Below, one piece after another: positions 18,190 to 26,660 of a stretch of DNA of 64,000 nt (positions within the stretch are counted from its first letter, which is position 1; each line of letters starts with the position of its first letter). Made by a program: the position numbers and the translations under genes. The notes beneath the pieces were generated by a model. That model saw nothing but the letters and a program-made list of their open reading frames with translations. It did not search any database and had not been told where the DNA came from. Source of the DNA: Methylophilus medardensis (GTDB taxonomy: Bacteria > Pseudomonadota > Gammaproteobacteria > Burkholderiales > Methylophilaceae); assembly GCF_006363915.1 (NCBI RefSeq), contig NZ_CP040946.1; one strand, given 5' to 3'.

Positions 18190-19179
18190 ATGCAATGGAA
18201 GACACCCCGTGTGATTGAGTGGGCTGGTATCCGCACGCGCCTCATGTATGCACTGTCCTTAGGGGCTGCATTGTCACCCAGTCTGTCTCAGGCTGATGAG
18301 AACATGTACCCTGCGTTGGTGGATGAGGCCGATCAGGGAGATACGCCCGCAACGCCCACAACCCACTACCGCGAACAGTTCGCGACGAGTCATGCGGCTT
18401 ATAAACAATTCATCAAGTTGCAGGTGAGCTTGGCGACGGGCAGCAAAAATAGTCTGGGCTTAAGCAGTTATGAACAGGCACACACGCATTTTTGTGCCTT
18501 GGCGTCTGCGTCGCCTGACCCAGATGCGCAGTTTGCGCTCGGCTGGTTTTATAGCATGGGCAAAGGCGTGCCGGTCAATCATGATATTGCTGCTCGTCTG
18601 TTTAGTTTGGCGGCAATACAAGGTCATCGCGCGGCCAGAGAGTGGTTAGATAACTCCCCGGGTAACCCTGCGCTGGCAGTGTTGCCCGCATGCCTGCAAC
18701 CACAAGGCAATTCTGCGGCAGAGGTCTTGTTTCGAAAACGTGGGCCCATTTATCAATTGGTTAAAAAGCACGCGCCCGTGTATGGGGTGGATGTCGATTT
18801 TGCCATGGCCGTGATCGCTGTAGAGTCTGGGTTTAATCCCCAAGCGACCTCGCGTAAAAAAGCACAAGGATTGATGCAATTGTTGCCGGACACACAAGCC
18901 AGGTTTCATGTACGGGATGCTTACGACCCGGAACAAAACATCAAAGGCGGCTTATCTTATTTGCGCTGGTTGATCACGCACTTTAAGGGCGATGTCGAAT
19001 TGGTGGCGGCCGCTTACAACGCGGGTGAAAACGCAGTGCAACGACATCAAGGCATCCCGCCCTATCCCGAAACGCGTGAATACGTTAAACGCATTGGTCG
19101 CTATTACAAAAAAAAGCATCATGAGGTTAGGCGAGACGCCGCCCTACAACAGGGGGCGCCCATGTCAGCCGCGTCATAA
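18190..19179 (+). CDS. Lytic transglycosylase with Sel1-type repeats
   Basis: A 329-residue exported peptidoglycan lytic transglycosylase. A signal peptide (about residues 16-36, ending LSQADE) is followed by a Sel1/TPR-like region (PDAQFALGWFYSMGKGVPVN, HDIAARLFSLAAIQGH) and an SLT domain in the second half: AVIAVESGFNPQATS with the catalytic Glu, KAQGLMQLLPDTQARF, NIKGGLSYLRWLITHF and AAYNAGENAVQRHQGIPPYP. It cleaves glycan strands in the periplasm. GAGAGGA lies about 14 nt upstream of ATG. The Sel1 fusion suggests a protein-interaction role, but the partner is unknown. Confidence 0.92.
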   Translation: MQWKTPRVIEWAGIRTRLMYALSLGAALSPSLSQADENMYPALVDEADQGDTPATPTTHYREQFATSHAAYKQFIKLQVSLATGSKNSLGLSSYEQAHTHFCALASASPDPDAQFALGWFYSMGKGVPVNHDIAARLFSLAAIQGHRAAREWLDNSPGNPALAVLPACLQPQGNSAAEVLFRKRGPIYQLVKKHAPVYGVDVDFAMAVIAVESGFNPQATSRKKAQGLMQLLPDTQARFHVRDAYDPEQNIKGGLSYLRWLITHFKGDVELVAAAYNAGENAVQRHQGIPPYPETREYVKRIGRYYKKKHHEVRRDAALQQGAPMSAAS

Positions 19180-19284
19180 TGGGGGGGGTGTCGACCAAAA
19201 ACATGAAACGATCTTGCGCTAGGCTGCATCAAAGGCATGTAATCCATTACAATTTGAGCTTTATTGAATGCGCAGGAGTATGTG

Positions 19285-19800
19285 ATGTGTCAGTGGTTTA
19301 AAGGTCGTGGCGGTTATATCGTGGGCACTTTGGCGGCCTTTGGCATCGTCGCGCTGGCGTTATTTATTCAGGTGCAGAATCAGCTCGAACCCTGCCCATT
19401 GTGCATTTCGCAACGCATTATTTTTATGAGTGTGGGCATACTATTCTTGCTGCATGCGTTTGTATCGCCAAAATCTTGGCTGCATCTGGGTCTGATGGGG
19501 TTGGAAGTACTCACAGCGCTCGGTGGCGCCGGCGTTGCCATCCGTCACTGGTGGCTACAAGCGCACAAAGCAGACATCATCGCGGATTGTGGTGTGGGTT
19601 TTGACTATATGTTTGAAAATTTTCCGCTCAAAAAAGCCTTCACTTTGGTTTTTCGCGGTACCGGCGATTGCGCAGCGATAGACTGGACCTTGCTCGGCTT
19701 GACCCTGCCACAACTTGGCCTGATCAGTTTTCTTTTATTCGGATGTTATGCCGTGTACTTGTTTCGTTTGCGTCGCGCGGGCTGCACCTCGCCTAGCTAG
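19285..19800 (+). CDS. dsbB: Disulfide bond formation protein DsbB
   Basis: DsbB reoxidises DsbA and passes the electrons to quinone in the inner membrane. The 171-residue sequence has four TM helices, the first periplasmic cysteine pair in LEPCPLCISQRI and the second pair in IIADCGVGFDY and GTGDCAAIDW. AGGAG at 19274-19278 is 6 nt before the ATG at 19285 (MCQWFKGRGG), so this start is preferred over an in-frame one 21 bp upstream. It converges with the GGDEL gene, with only 20 bp between them. Confidence 0.94.
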   Translation: MCQWFKGRGGYIVGTLAAFGIVALALFIQVQNQLEPCPLCISQRIIFMSVGILFLLHAFVSPKSWLHLGLMGLEVLTALGGAGVAIRHWWLQAHKADIIADCGVGFDYMFENFPLKKAFTLVFRGTGDCAAIDWTLLGLTLPQLGLISFLLFGCYAVYLFRLRRAGCTSPS

Positions 19801-19820
19801 ATGAAATCGCTGCATTGGTT

Positions 19821-20981
19821 TTAACTTAAGGCGGCGGCAGAAACACTGTTGCGACCAGCTTGCTTAGCTTGATAAAGTGCCCGGTCTGCCCGCTGTATCA
19901 ATTGCGCCAAGTTGTCGCCAGTTTGCAACACCGCCACGCCAGCACTAATCGTGACGCTACCGACTCCGGCGATATGCATCGCTTGAATTTGATGACGCAC
20001 TTTTTCGGCCAATTGTGTCGCTTGTTTCAGCGTGGTGCGGGGCGCATAAATAATCAACTCATCACCGCCCCAACGCACGGCGATATCTGAGATTCGGGTG
20101 TGTTTTTTGATGCAGCTTGCGATGGCTTTAATCACAATATCACCCAACACGTGCCCACGCGTATCGTTGATTTTTTTAAAATGGTCAATGTCGATCAAAA
20201 TCAAGGCATCAGAAATTTTTCTTCGCGTCAGCTGCGTATGTTCAGTAAACACAGTTTCAAAGTGATGGCGATTACTAAGTCCCGTCAAGTGGTCGGTGCT
20301 GGAGAGCGTTTTCAAGTTTTCTTTTTCGACCTCCAACGCCGTATTAGCAGCCGCTAGTTGTTCAGTGCGCTGTTTGACTAGGGCCTCTAAATCGGTATTC
20401 AAAGCTTTTAAATGACTGGTTTGCAACTCTCGCAGACATTCGTAGTTGCGGATGATAAAAAACTGCGCCATTAGATAAAGGCAAAGGCTCAAAATATCGA
20501 GGCTGCTATATTCGGAGGGAAATACCCCGGATAGATGGTTGCTGATCACCAACACCATCAATGTCGCCAGCATGTAGTAACCGGTACGCCGACCTTTGAG
20601 ATAAAAAGCTGCGGCCAAAATCAATAGCAACAATGCGCTGCGGGTTGTGGTGCCGATGCCCATGAAAAACACCGCCAAAAACTGCGTAAAACAAATCCAT
20701 AATGCAATGCTGGATAACAACTCAATGTTTTTCTGGTAGCGATAGAGCGTCCACAATAAGCCAAAAGCGAGAATGGCTGAGGCAATATCGACCCTTGCGA
20801 TGAAGGGTTGCAGATCCCAGCGGATAATGCCCATAGACAACGATACAATGCCCGAGAAAGCAAACACGTTGTTAAGGAACACGACTTTATAGCGCACGTT
20901 GTCGGCAGCAGCATGCGCCGGCGTGCGCTTGATCACCTGCATAACGCAGGCAAGCACTTGGCTAATCCACTTCTTCAACAT
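19821..20981 (-). CDS. Membrane diguanylate cyclase (GGDEL)
   Basis: A 386-residue protein with an N-terminal membrane region of about five or six TM helices (residues 30-180), a short coiled coil (LEALVKQRTEQLAAANTALE) and a C-terminal GGDEF-type domain (DHLTGLSNRHHFETV, DIDHFKKINDTRGH). The active-site motif is RWGGDEL, with Leu in place of the usual Phe; the catalytic acids are kept, so c-di-GMP synthesis is likely. There is no obvious RxxD inhibitory site before the motif. Its signal is unknown. Confidence 0.9.
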   Translation of the reverse strand: MLKKWISQVLACVMQVIKRTPAHAAADNVRYKVVFLNNVFAFSGIVSLSMGIIRWDLQPFIARVDIASAILAFGLLWTLYRYQKNIELLSSIALWICFTQFLAVFFMGIGTTTRSALLLLILAAAFYLKGRRTGYYMLATLMVLVISNHLSGVFPSEYSSLDILSLCLYLMAQFFIIRNYECLRELQTSHLKALNTDLEALVKQRTEQLAAANTALEVEKENLKTLSSTDHLTGLSNRHHFETVFTEHTQLTRRKISDALILIDIDHFKKINDTRGHVLGDIVIKAIASCIKKHTRISDIAVRWGGDELIIYAPRTTLKQATQLAEKVRHQIQAMHIAGVGSVTISAGVAVLQTGDNLAQLIQRADRALYQAKQAGRNSVSAAALS

Positions 20982-21177
20982 CCGGTATCCTTAGTAATTA
21001 TTCTTTTTGTGATGCGTTTAGTTTATGTAAAATTGTGCCTGCATCTGCTGATGCAAATTCGACATTGAATTTTTTTACATATTTTAACGCTTTGAATGCG
21101 TTTTAAACGATGCAATTCGTACTTTTTTGGGTGCTAGACCCCTTATTCGTCTGGAAAACAACAAACATTGGTCTGAT

Positions 21178-22071
21178 ATGAAATCATATAAAACGCTGGA
21201 TGACTTTGTCGGCAATACCCCACTGGTGGCCGTGCAACGGATGAATCCGAATCCGAGCAATACCATTTTGCTCAAACTGGAGGGTAATAATCCAGCTGGA
21301 TCAGTCAAAGATAGACCTGCGTACAGCATGATTTTGCGTGCCGAACAGCGCGGGCAAATCAAACCGGGGGATACGCTGATTGAAGCCACCAGCGGCAATA
21401 CAGGCATTGCTTTGGCGATGGTTGCCGCCATGCGTGGTTATAAAATGATGCTGGTGATGCCAGAAAATCAGTCTGTCGAGCGTCGCCAAAGTATGAAGGC
21501 CTACGGCGCTGAGCTGGTGTTAACGTCCAGAGAAGGCAGCATGGAACTGGCGCGAGATGTCGCTTTAAGATTACAGGCAGAAGGCAAGGGGATAGTGCTG
21601 GATCAGTTCGGAAATACCGACAATCCATTGGCGCATTACGAAGGCACAGGCCCAGAGATTTGGCGCGATACCGCGGGCTCAGTCACGCACTTTATTTCCA
21701 GCATGGGAACCACGGGCACCATCATGGGGACTTCGCGTTACCTCAAGGAGCAGAATCCAGCGATTCAAATTATTGGTGTGCAACCCGAAGAGGGGGCACA
21801 AATTCCAGGTATCCGCAAATGGCCGGAGGCGTATCTGCCGTCGATTTATGATGCCAAGCGCATTGATGGGTTGCGCTACGTGAGTCAAAAAAATGCCGAA
21901 GATACCACACGCAAGCTGGCCACCATGGAAGGTGTGTTCGCGGGGATTTCCAGCGGAGGGGCGTTGTACACCGCCTTGCAGCTCTCTCAAGAGGTGAATG
22001 ATGCTGTGATTGTGACCATCGTCTGCGATCGTGGCGATCGCTATCTGTCCACCGGCGTTTACCCATCCTGA
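21178..22071 (+). CDS. cysM: Cysteine synthase B
   Basis: CysM makes cysteine from O-acetylserine and sulfide or thiosulfate using pyridoxal phosphate. The 297-residue protein shows the PLP lysine in NPAGSVKDRPAYSM, the substrate loop ATSGNTGIALAM, the phosphate loop MGTTGTIMGTSRYL and the CysM-type region QPEEGAQIPGIRKWPEAYLP. The start is ATG at 21178 (MKSYKTLDDF). Its TGA stop overlaps the ATG of the ydbH-like gene by one base, which implies translational coupling with a lipid-homeostasis module. Confidence 0.95.
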   Translation: MKSYKTLDDFVGNTPLVAVQRMNPNPSNTILLKLEGNNPAGSVKDRPAYSMILRAEQRGQIKPGDTLIEATSGNTGIALAMVAAMRGYKMMLVMPENQSVERRQSMKAYGAELVLTSREGSMELARDVALRLQAEGKGIVLDQFGNTDNPLAHYEGTGPEIWRDTAGSVTHFISSMGTTGTIMGTSRYLKEQNPAIQIIGVQPEEGAQIPGIRKWPEAYLPSIYDAKRIDGLRYVSQKNAEDTTRKLATMEGVFAGISSGGALYTALQLSQEVNDAVIVTIVCDRGDRYLSTGVYPS

Positions 22072-24059
22072 TGCGTACGCTGGCGCTGATGCTATGGTTT
22101 TTGGCGTCTCAAGCGTGCGCCATGACCGAGATCAGCCTCAGCGCAGATCAAATAGCCAATGACGTTTTTCTGCTAAAGAAGCCCCACGCCGTCGTCAATT
22201 TGCATCGCAAGCAACAGGTGCAAGTTTACGCGGAGCAATTAAACCTGGGCGATGCACGCATAGACCAGCCCAATATCATGCTCGATATTAGTGCTCGGCC
22301 GAGCTTGCTCATTCGCTCTGACCGAATGCAGCTGCCGCCTTACCAAGTGCGGCACCCAAAAATGATGCTGCGTTATCAGGCGCAGGCACAGCACGCCATG
22401 CTCTCTTTTGATGCCGAAGTGAAAGCGGCGCAGGATGAGACTTGGGGCACGTTTCATCTCAATTGCCAAATGCCAGACCAAGCCATGGCACAACCCTGGC
22501 GGTGTGACGATGGTTTGTATCACGATCTTCGGTCCAATATTCCGTTTCAGCTGCGCTTGACGCCGACTTGGAAAGACCAAGACCATTCAGGCCCTGCCGG
22601 CAAGGGCTTAGATTTGGTGTTTGCCGTTCAAAACGCAACCTTTAGTGATGCCAGTGGTTTGCATGCCGGCGATAAGCTGACGGGTGAGGTCAAGCTCTCA
22701 GCGCACCAACAGGCCGATGGTTGGCACTGGCAAGGCGTGCTTGAATGGCAACAGGGGGAGCTCATCTGGCAACCATTTTATTTTGCCGAGGGCAATAAAC
22801 GGTTTGAAGTGCGGGGCAGGTATCAGCCGCCCTATGTCGATATTGATCAAGCAACACTCGCCTTGCAAGGCGTGGGCACCCTGCACAGTCAAGGTCGCTT
22901 GAATCTGACCACCCAAGCGTTCGATTTTCTAAAAGTCGATGCCAAAGACGTCAACTTTAACGGGGTGTATCAGGCGTTTATTCAGCCCTTGATTCCGAAT
23001 TCTGCATTTGGTCATTTAAACGTATCCGGTAGTGCAGATTGGTCGTTTGAAGCCAAAGGATTACAACCGCTTAAATTTCACCTCACTATTGCTGACGCGA
23101 GTGTCGAAGACCAATCAGGAAAATTTGGTTTTCAACACTTTAACGCCGATATTCCGTGGGATTACGATCATCCCAAGCAGATCGCCATGGGGTATGCCTC
23201 AGGCCATGTTTTAAAGATTCCGCTGGGGGAAACCCGCTGGCAAGCAGAGGTCAATCGCTTTTCAATCACTGCCCCGCGCTTGCAATTGCCCATTCTGGAC
23301 GGTGGCTTAGACTTTCAAGATATTTCAGCGGCCTGGATTAATCAAAGTATGGTCTGGCATGTGAAGATGGATTTGCAGCCGATTAGCATGTCGAGCTTCA
23401 GCCAAGCCTTGGATTGGCCATTGATGCGCGGGCAAATATCCGGGACCATTCCGCTGGTGACCTACGCCAACCACTCTTTAAATATGCTGGGGGAGATGCA
23501 GTTTAAGCTATTTAACGGCTTGGTCGGCATGTCAGACTTGACCATTGATGAACCTTTGGGTGCGGTGCCGCGGTTGCACGCCAATTTCAGCATACGTGAT
23601 ATCGACCTCGGTGAAATTACGCGCACCTTCAATTTTGGCTCCATCACTGGCAAGCTAGAGGGCGATATTCAGCACTTGCGCTTGCAAAACTGGAAGCCAG
23701 TCTCGATGAATGCCTTCGTGCGGACTGCCGATGGACCCTTTGACAAAAAAATCTCGCAGCGTGCAGTTGAAAATATTACCGCTTTGGGCGGAGAAGGCAC
23801 TGCAGCGGCATTGCAGCGCACCTTTTTACGGTTTTTTAAAGCCTTTGGTTATGAAAAAATAGGCTTGAGTTGTGAATTGCGTGGGGATGTCTGCAAGATG
23901 GGGGGCGTGGATACCGTGCCGGGCGGCTTTGTTATTGTCAAAGGCAAGGGCGCGCCGTCGGTGAATGTCAATGGCTATACGGAATACGTCAGTTGGAAAG
24001 ATGTATTGGGACGCATGCAGCGCGTCACTGATAGCAATAGTAAAATCATCATCCAATAA
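22071..24059 (+). CDS. ydbH: YdbH-like intermembrane bridge protein
   Basis: A 662-residue exported or membrane-anchored protein rich in beta structure. A short N-terminal hydrophobic segment (LALMLWFLASQACAM) could be a signal peptide or an inner-membrane anchor. The C-terminal third (LNMLGEMQFKLFNGLVGMSD, FGSITGKLEGDIQHLRLQNW, QRAVENITALGGEGTAAAL) matches the YdbH domain family. In E. coli YdbH is an AsmA-like protein that works with YnbE and YdbL to move phospholipid between membranes; the same three-gene order follows here. This protein is shorter than the E. coli one (about 880 residues). It overlaps cysM by one base. Confidence 0.85.
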   Translation: MRTLALMLWFLASQACAMTEISLSADQIANDVFLLKKPHAVVNLHRKQQVQVYAEQLNLGDARIDQPNIMLDISARPSLLIRSDRMQLPPYQVRHPKMMLRYQAQAQHAMLSFDAEVKAAQDETWGTFHLNCQMPDQAMAQPWRCDDGLYHDLRSNIPFQLRLTPTWKDQDHSGPAGKGLDLVFAVQNATFSDASGLHAGDKLTGEVKLSAHQQADGWHWQGVLEWQQGELIWQPFYFAEGNKRFEVRGRYQPPYVDIDQATLALQGVGTLHSQGRLNLTTQAFDFLKVDAKDVNFNGVYQAFIQPLIPNSAFGHLNVSGSADWSFEAKGLQPLKFHLTIADASVEDQSGKFGFQHFNADIPWDYDHPKQIAMGYASGHVLKIPLGETRWQAEVNRFSITAPRLQLPILDGGLDFQDISAAWINQSMVWHVKMDLQPISMSSFSQALDWPLMRGQISGTIPLVTYANHSLNMLGEMQFKLFNGLVGMSDLTIDEPLGAVPRLHANFSIRDIDLGEITRTFNFGSITGKLEGDIQHLRLQNWKPVSMNAFVRTADGPFDKKISQRAVENITALGGEGTAAALQRTFLRFFKAFGYEKIGLSCELRGDVCKMGGVDTVPGGFVIVKGKGAPSVNVNGYTEYVSWKDVLGRMQRVTDSNSKIIIQ

Positions 24060-24105
24060 CTGTAAACTGCTGAATATCATCATTGCGGCGCGGAGAGGGC
24101 TCAGA

Positions 24106-24333
24106 TTGAAACGGATTGTCTTGAAGAAAAATGCTTCTGCACGCTGGATGCGTGACAGCCTATGGCTACTGGCCGCTGCCGGATTGTGCTCTTGCGTCAC
24201 GATTAATATCTATTTTCCGGCTGCCGCAGCAGAAAAAGCGGCAGATAAAGTCATTGATGAGATCTGGCAACTTCCAGCCAGTACAAATCCTGCCAGCCCA
24301 TCCCCGGCAGTAAATCAGGCGCCTGCACCATGA
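24106..24333 (+). CDS. ynbE: Small lipoprotein, YnbE-like
   Basis: A 75-residue lipoprotein. It starts at TTG 24106, chosen because GGAGAGGG lies 6 nt upstream; an ATG much farther upstream lies inside ydbH. A hydrophobic segment (SLWLLAAAGLCSC) ends in a lipobox, giving a mature protein starting CVTINIYFPAAAAEKAADKV. Its position between ydbH and ydbL matches E. coli ynbE, whose product is an outer-membrane lipoprotein that stacks onto YdbH. The mature sequence differs from the E. coli one, so this is an assignment by context plus lipobox. The last four bases overlap ydbL (ATGA). Confidence 0.75.
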   Translation: MKRIVLKKNASARWMRDSLWLLAAAGLCSCVTINIYFPAAAAEKAADKVIDEIWQLPASTNPASPSPAVNQAPAP

Positions 24334-24791
24334 ACATAACACAGACGGATTCAACCCTTTATCAACGCGTCGTGCGCTGTGCGCACCATTTAGCGTTCAG
24401 TGGTTTGTTGCTGTTGTTTACGGCCATGTCCGCCCAAGCTGCGGTCGATTTGGATGTGAATACGACAGCGGTGGCTGCGATCAAAGCCAGCATGCAAAAT
24501 CGGCATCTGCAATTGTTCGCTCATTATCAATCTGGAGCGGTAGGCTTAGCCTCCGATGGCTTTGTCGTTGTCAAAGACGCGAGCGTGGTGCCGCTATCGC
24601 AACGCAGTGCGTTAGCGGCCTTGGTGCAAGACGAGAATGCGGATCGTGTTCGCTTATATCAGGGCATTGCCGCCGCCAATGGGCATCCAGAGTGGCAAGG
24701 TGAAATTCAACGTACCTTTGGCCAGCGCTGGATCGATAAAGCGCAGGCAGGTTGGTGGGTGCAGCGCGAAGGTCAGTGGGTTAAAAAGTAA
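24330..24791 (+). CDS. ydbL: YdbL-family periplasmic protein (DUF1318)
   Basis: A 153-residue exported protein. A signal peptide of about 37 residues ends MSAQAA. The mature part contains the DUF1318 pattern: AIKASMQNRHLQLFAHYQSG, AVGLASDGFVVVKD, and the ending GQRWIDKAQAGWWVQREGQW. In E. coli YdbL is a periplasmic partner that helps the YdbH-YnbE bridge. It is the last gene of the cysM-ydbH-ynbE-ydbL run, coupled to ynbE by an ATGA overlap. No clear terminator is visible after it. Confidence 0.88.
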   Translation: MNITQTDSTLYQRVVRCAHHLAFSGLLLLFTAMSAQAAVDLDVNTTAVAAIKASMQNRHLQLFAHYQSGAVGLASDGFVVVKDASVVPLSQRSALAALVQDENADRVRLYQGIAAANGHPEWQGEIQRTFGQRWIDKAQAGWWVQREGQWVKK

Positions 24792-25241
24792 GGCTATCCT
24801 CAACAAAAGCCTATCTCGCCCTCATTTTTTGCTGGCTGGATAGGTATTTCTACAAGCCGTCTCGCTTTTGTTTTGGGATTGCATGCGCCAGCGCGGCTGC
24901 CCCAAGGTGACAATTTGGTGCGTGATTGCTCGCCTACGCTCGAAAATACCTACCGAAATGGGCACATGCGAGTTCGCATCTGACGCGCGGCTATGGCAAC
25001 GCAATGTTCATCAAATACGCGATTTTTCTGCTTGCCGCCAACGCGTTTCATCCTAAATAGTCAGCATAATCAGTGACTTTCATGTTTTTTTCAACAGCAT
25101 CCCTGCACACAGGAGGACTAGCCAGCATTTGCTGGGTGCCGCTTCTATCCGTTGAACAGCGCAACTAAAGGGCCTGATTTCAGTTTCAGGCATGTTCATT
25201 GCATACAATCAAAGTGCATGTTCCCTTGAAAGGAGTCTGTT
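24792..25241. other. 450-bp intergenic stretch without a supported gene
   Basis: No convincing gene was found. Two overlapping open frames of about 60 codons lack ribosome binding sites and known motifs. A small palindrome CCAGCA-TT-TGCTGG lies at 25122-25135, and TACAAT at 25204-25209 could be a -10 box for the next gene. The stretch may contain decayed sequence. Confidence 0.5.
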
Positions 25242-25721
25242 GTGGCAACTAATCTTTTCGTTCTCCCTCGCTTCGGTGAAAGCATACACCAGCAGGATTT
25301 GGGGATTTACTACATCCTAAATCACCATACTGGTCGTGTGCGCTCATTAATTCAACTCGCGCGTGAAAATGTGCACTGGTATTTGATGCAACTGCAACCG
25401 ATAGCGGATGGTCTGGATTATCGCTGGTCTGTGATGTCGCGCGAAAACGACTGCGCACTCAAGGCCGCCACCGACAAGCAAATTGCCCATTACTTTTCTA
25501 AAGCCGAATACGCGGAGCCCTGCGGCGCTTGGCAGGTGATGCGCAATGCAGATTTCGGATTTGCTAAGTTCACGCCGATCGATGATCCAGAAGATGTCAG
25601 CTATGCCATTCTCACATTTGAAGGTGAAGACATGAAGGCGCCGATCCGATTGCATAAAGCGCCCGCAGAGTGGCTAGAAGAAGATTCAGAAACCGATATT
25701 CTGCAACTCGAGTTTGCCTGA
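25242..25721 (+). CDS. Unrecognised protein of 159 residues
   Basis: This protein is not recognised. It starts at GTG 25242 with a good ribosome binding site, AAAGGAG, 6 nt upstream. The sequence has no signal peptide or TM helix and is acidic toward the C-terminus (EWLEEDSETDILQLEF), so it is probably a soluble cytoplasmic protein. It contains segments rich in Tyr and His (GIYYILNHHTGRVRSL, NVHWYLMQLQPIADG) but no known catalytic motif. It is a single gene between the ydbL operon and the Ser-rich minus-strand gene, converging with the latter. The good start context supports it as a real gene. Confidence 0.75.
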   Translation: MATNLFVLPRFGESIHQQDLGIYYILNHHTGRVRSLIQLARENVHWYLMQLQPIADGLDYRWSVMSRENDCALKAATDKQIAHYFSKAEYAEPCGAWQVMRNADFGFAKFTPIDDPEDVSYAILTFEGEDMKAPIRLHKAPAEWLEEDSETDILQLEFA

Positions 25722-25739
25722 CAAGCAGCCTTTATGGAT

Positions 25740-25767
25740 GCAGCGACCACCTGCAAGCGGTCGCTGC
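25740..25767. terminator. Hairpin between convergent genes
   Basis: GCAGCGACC and GGTCGCTGC form a perfect 9-bp stem with a 10-nt loop between two convergent genes. There is no U tract on either side, so its role as a terminator is inferred from position. Confidence 0.5.
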
Positions 25768-25786
25768 TAGTCAACGCTTTTGCCCG

Positions 25787-26464
25787 TTATGCAGTGGTGC
25801 TGACCACGTTGCCAGTCGGCCCGCGATGTTGCATCCCACTTGATAACGCTTGTAAAAAGCCACTCAGGTTAGCGCTATTACGCTCTCCGCCTAACGCACT
25901 CACCAGCGACTGAAAACTACTCTGTAAGTCGCTGTTGGTGCTATCCGTCATATTTTCCGCTGTATTGTTCGCGCTGCTACTTTCGCTGCTATCGCTTTGG
26001 CTCAGAGAAGCCATTAGACTTTGCAACTTGCCCTCTATGCCATGACCGCCATAAGGCGGTGGCGGCATGCCTGGTGTCGCATTTGTTTGCGAAACAGTCT
26101 CTGTGTCCGTTGAGGACGTTTGGCTATTGCTGCCTTGCGATTGCAAGGCGCTGACCAGGTTTTGTAAAAAGCTACTCAGGGCATTGGCGGCATCGTTGGT
26201 GGTCGTAGTGTTGCTGCTGCTGGCATCTGCACTATCTGTATTGGTGCCGTCAGTACTGCTGGTGCCGGATTGCGCAAAGATCGACGCCAAGCCATCGGTG
26301 ATACCGGCACTTTTTAATGCGGCGTCAATTGCGCCTAAAAATCCGCCGCCGGCTTCGGATTGACCTTCGCCATCGGGTGGTGGGGGCGGGGCTGGCATGC
26401 GGCTGCGTTGGGTGGATAACGATTGAACGTTACTCTGACTGCTTAGTGATGAGATGGATGTCAT
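25787..26464 (-). CDS. Low-complexity Ser/Thr/Asn-rich protein with internal repeats
   Basis: A 225-residue protein without Cys or Trp, made mostly of Ser, Thr, Asn, Gln and Gly. It opens with MTSISSLSSQSNVQSLSTQ and a poly-Pro stretch (PAPPPPPDGEG); a second GMPPPPYGGHG occurs near residue 132. Between the Ser/Thr linkers are short amphipathic helices of related sequence: SSFLQNLVSALQS, LQSLMASLSQ, SSFQSLVSALGG and SGFLQALSSGMQ. No signal peptide is seen. The N-terminus resembles those of small EF-hand proteins of proteobacteria (MxSISS..), but no EF hand is present. Composition recalls harpin-like secreted proteins; that is only an impression. A region with tandem dyads lies upstream. Confidence 0.75.
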   Translation of the reverse strand: MTSISSLSSQSNVQSLSTQRSRMPAPPPPPDGEGQSEAGGGFLGAIDAALKSAGITDGLASIFAQSGTSSTDGTNTDSADASSSNTTTTNDAANALSSFLQNLVSALQSQGSNSQTSSTDTETVSQTNATPGMPPPPYGGHGIEGKLQSLMASLSQSDSSESSSANNTAENMTDSTNSDLQSSFQSLVSALGGERNSANLSGFLQALSSGMQHRGPTGNVVSTTA

Positions 26465-26612
26465 GCGGTGTACTCCGTAAATTGTAAAGGTTCAGGGCTG
26501 ATGCCATTGTTCGGGATGGATCGTGTTGACTGAACAGGATCAGATTACATGGGATGACGGTTTTTTATTGGCTGATAAAAAGAAAAAAACCTATATAAAT
26601 CATATATTTAAA

Positions 26613-26628
26613 TGTATCTTTTGATACA
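26613..26628. promoter_or_regulatory. Dyad TGTATC-N4-GATACA, operator copy 1
   Basis: Six-bp perfect arms with a TTTT centre lie between the Ser-rich gene (minus) and the exonuclease gene (plus). It shares its GTATC/GATAC half-sites with copy 2, whose centre is 29 bp away. Confidence 0.6.
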
Positions 26629-26638
26629 AATGATCTCG

Positions 26639-26660
26639 ATTTGTATCGGTTGATACAAAT
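26639..26660. promoter_or_regulatory. Dyad ATTTGTATC-N4-GATACAAAT, operator copy 2
   Basis: Nine-bp perfect arms around a GGTT centre, 22 bp overall. This is a strong candidate binding site for a dimeric regulator. With copy 1 it makes four GTATC/GATAC half-sites within 48 bp of AT-rich DNA. Confidence 0.65.

Noticed and set aside
24868..25056. Open frame of about 60 codons on the plus strand and an overlapping one on the minus strand
   Set aside because: No ribosome binding site, no ATG in a suitable place and no motif; both lie in a region that shows nothing else gene-like.
26612..26660. GTATC/GATAC dyads as FNR or CRP boxes
   Set aside because: The half-sites do not match TTGAT-N4-ATCAA or TGTGA-N6-TCACA; treated as sites of an unknown regulator.
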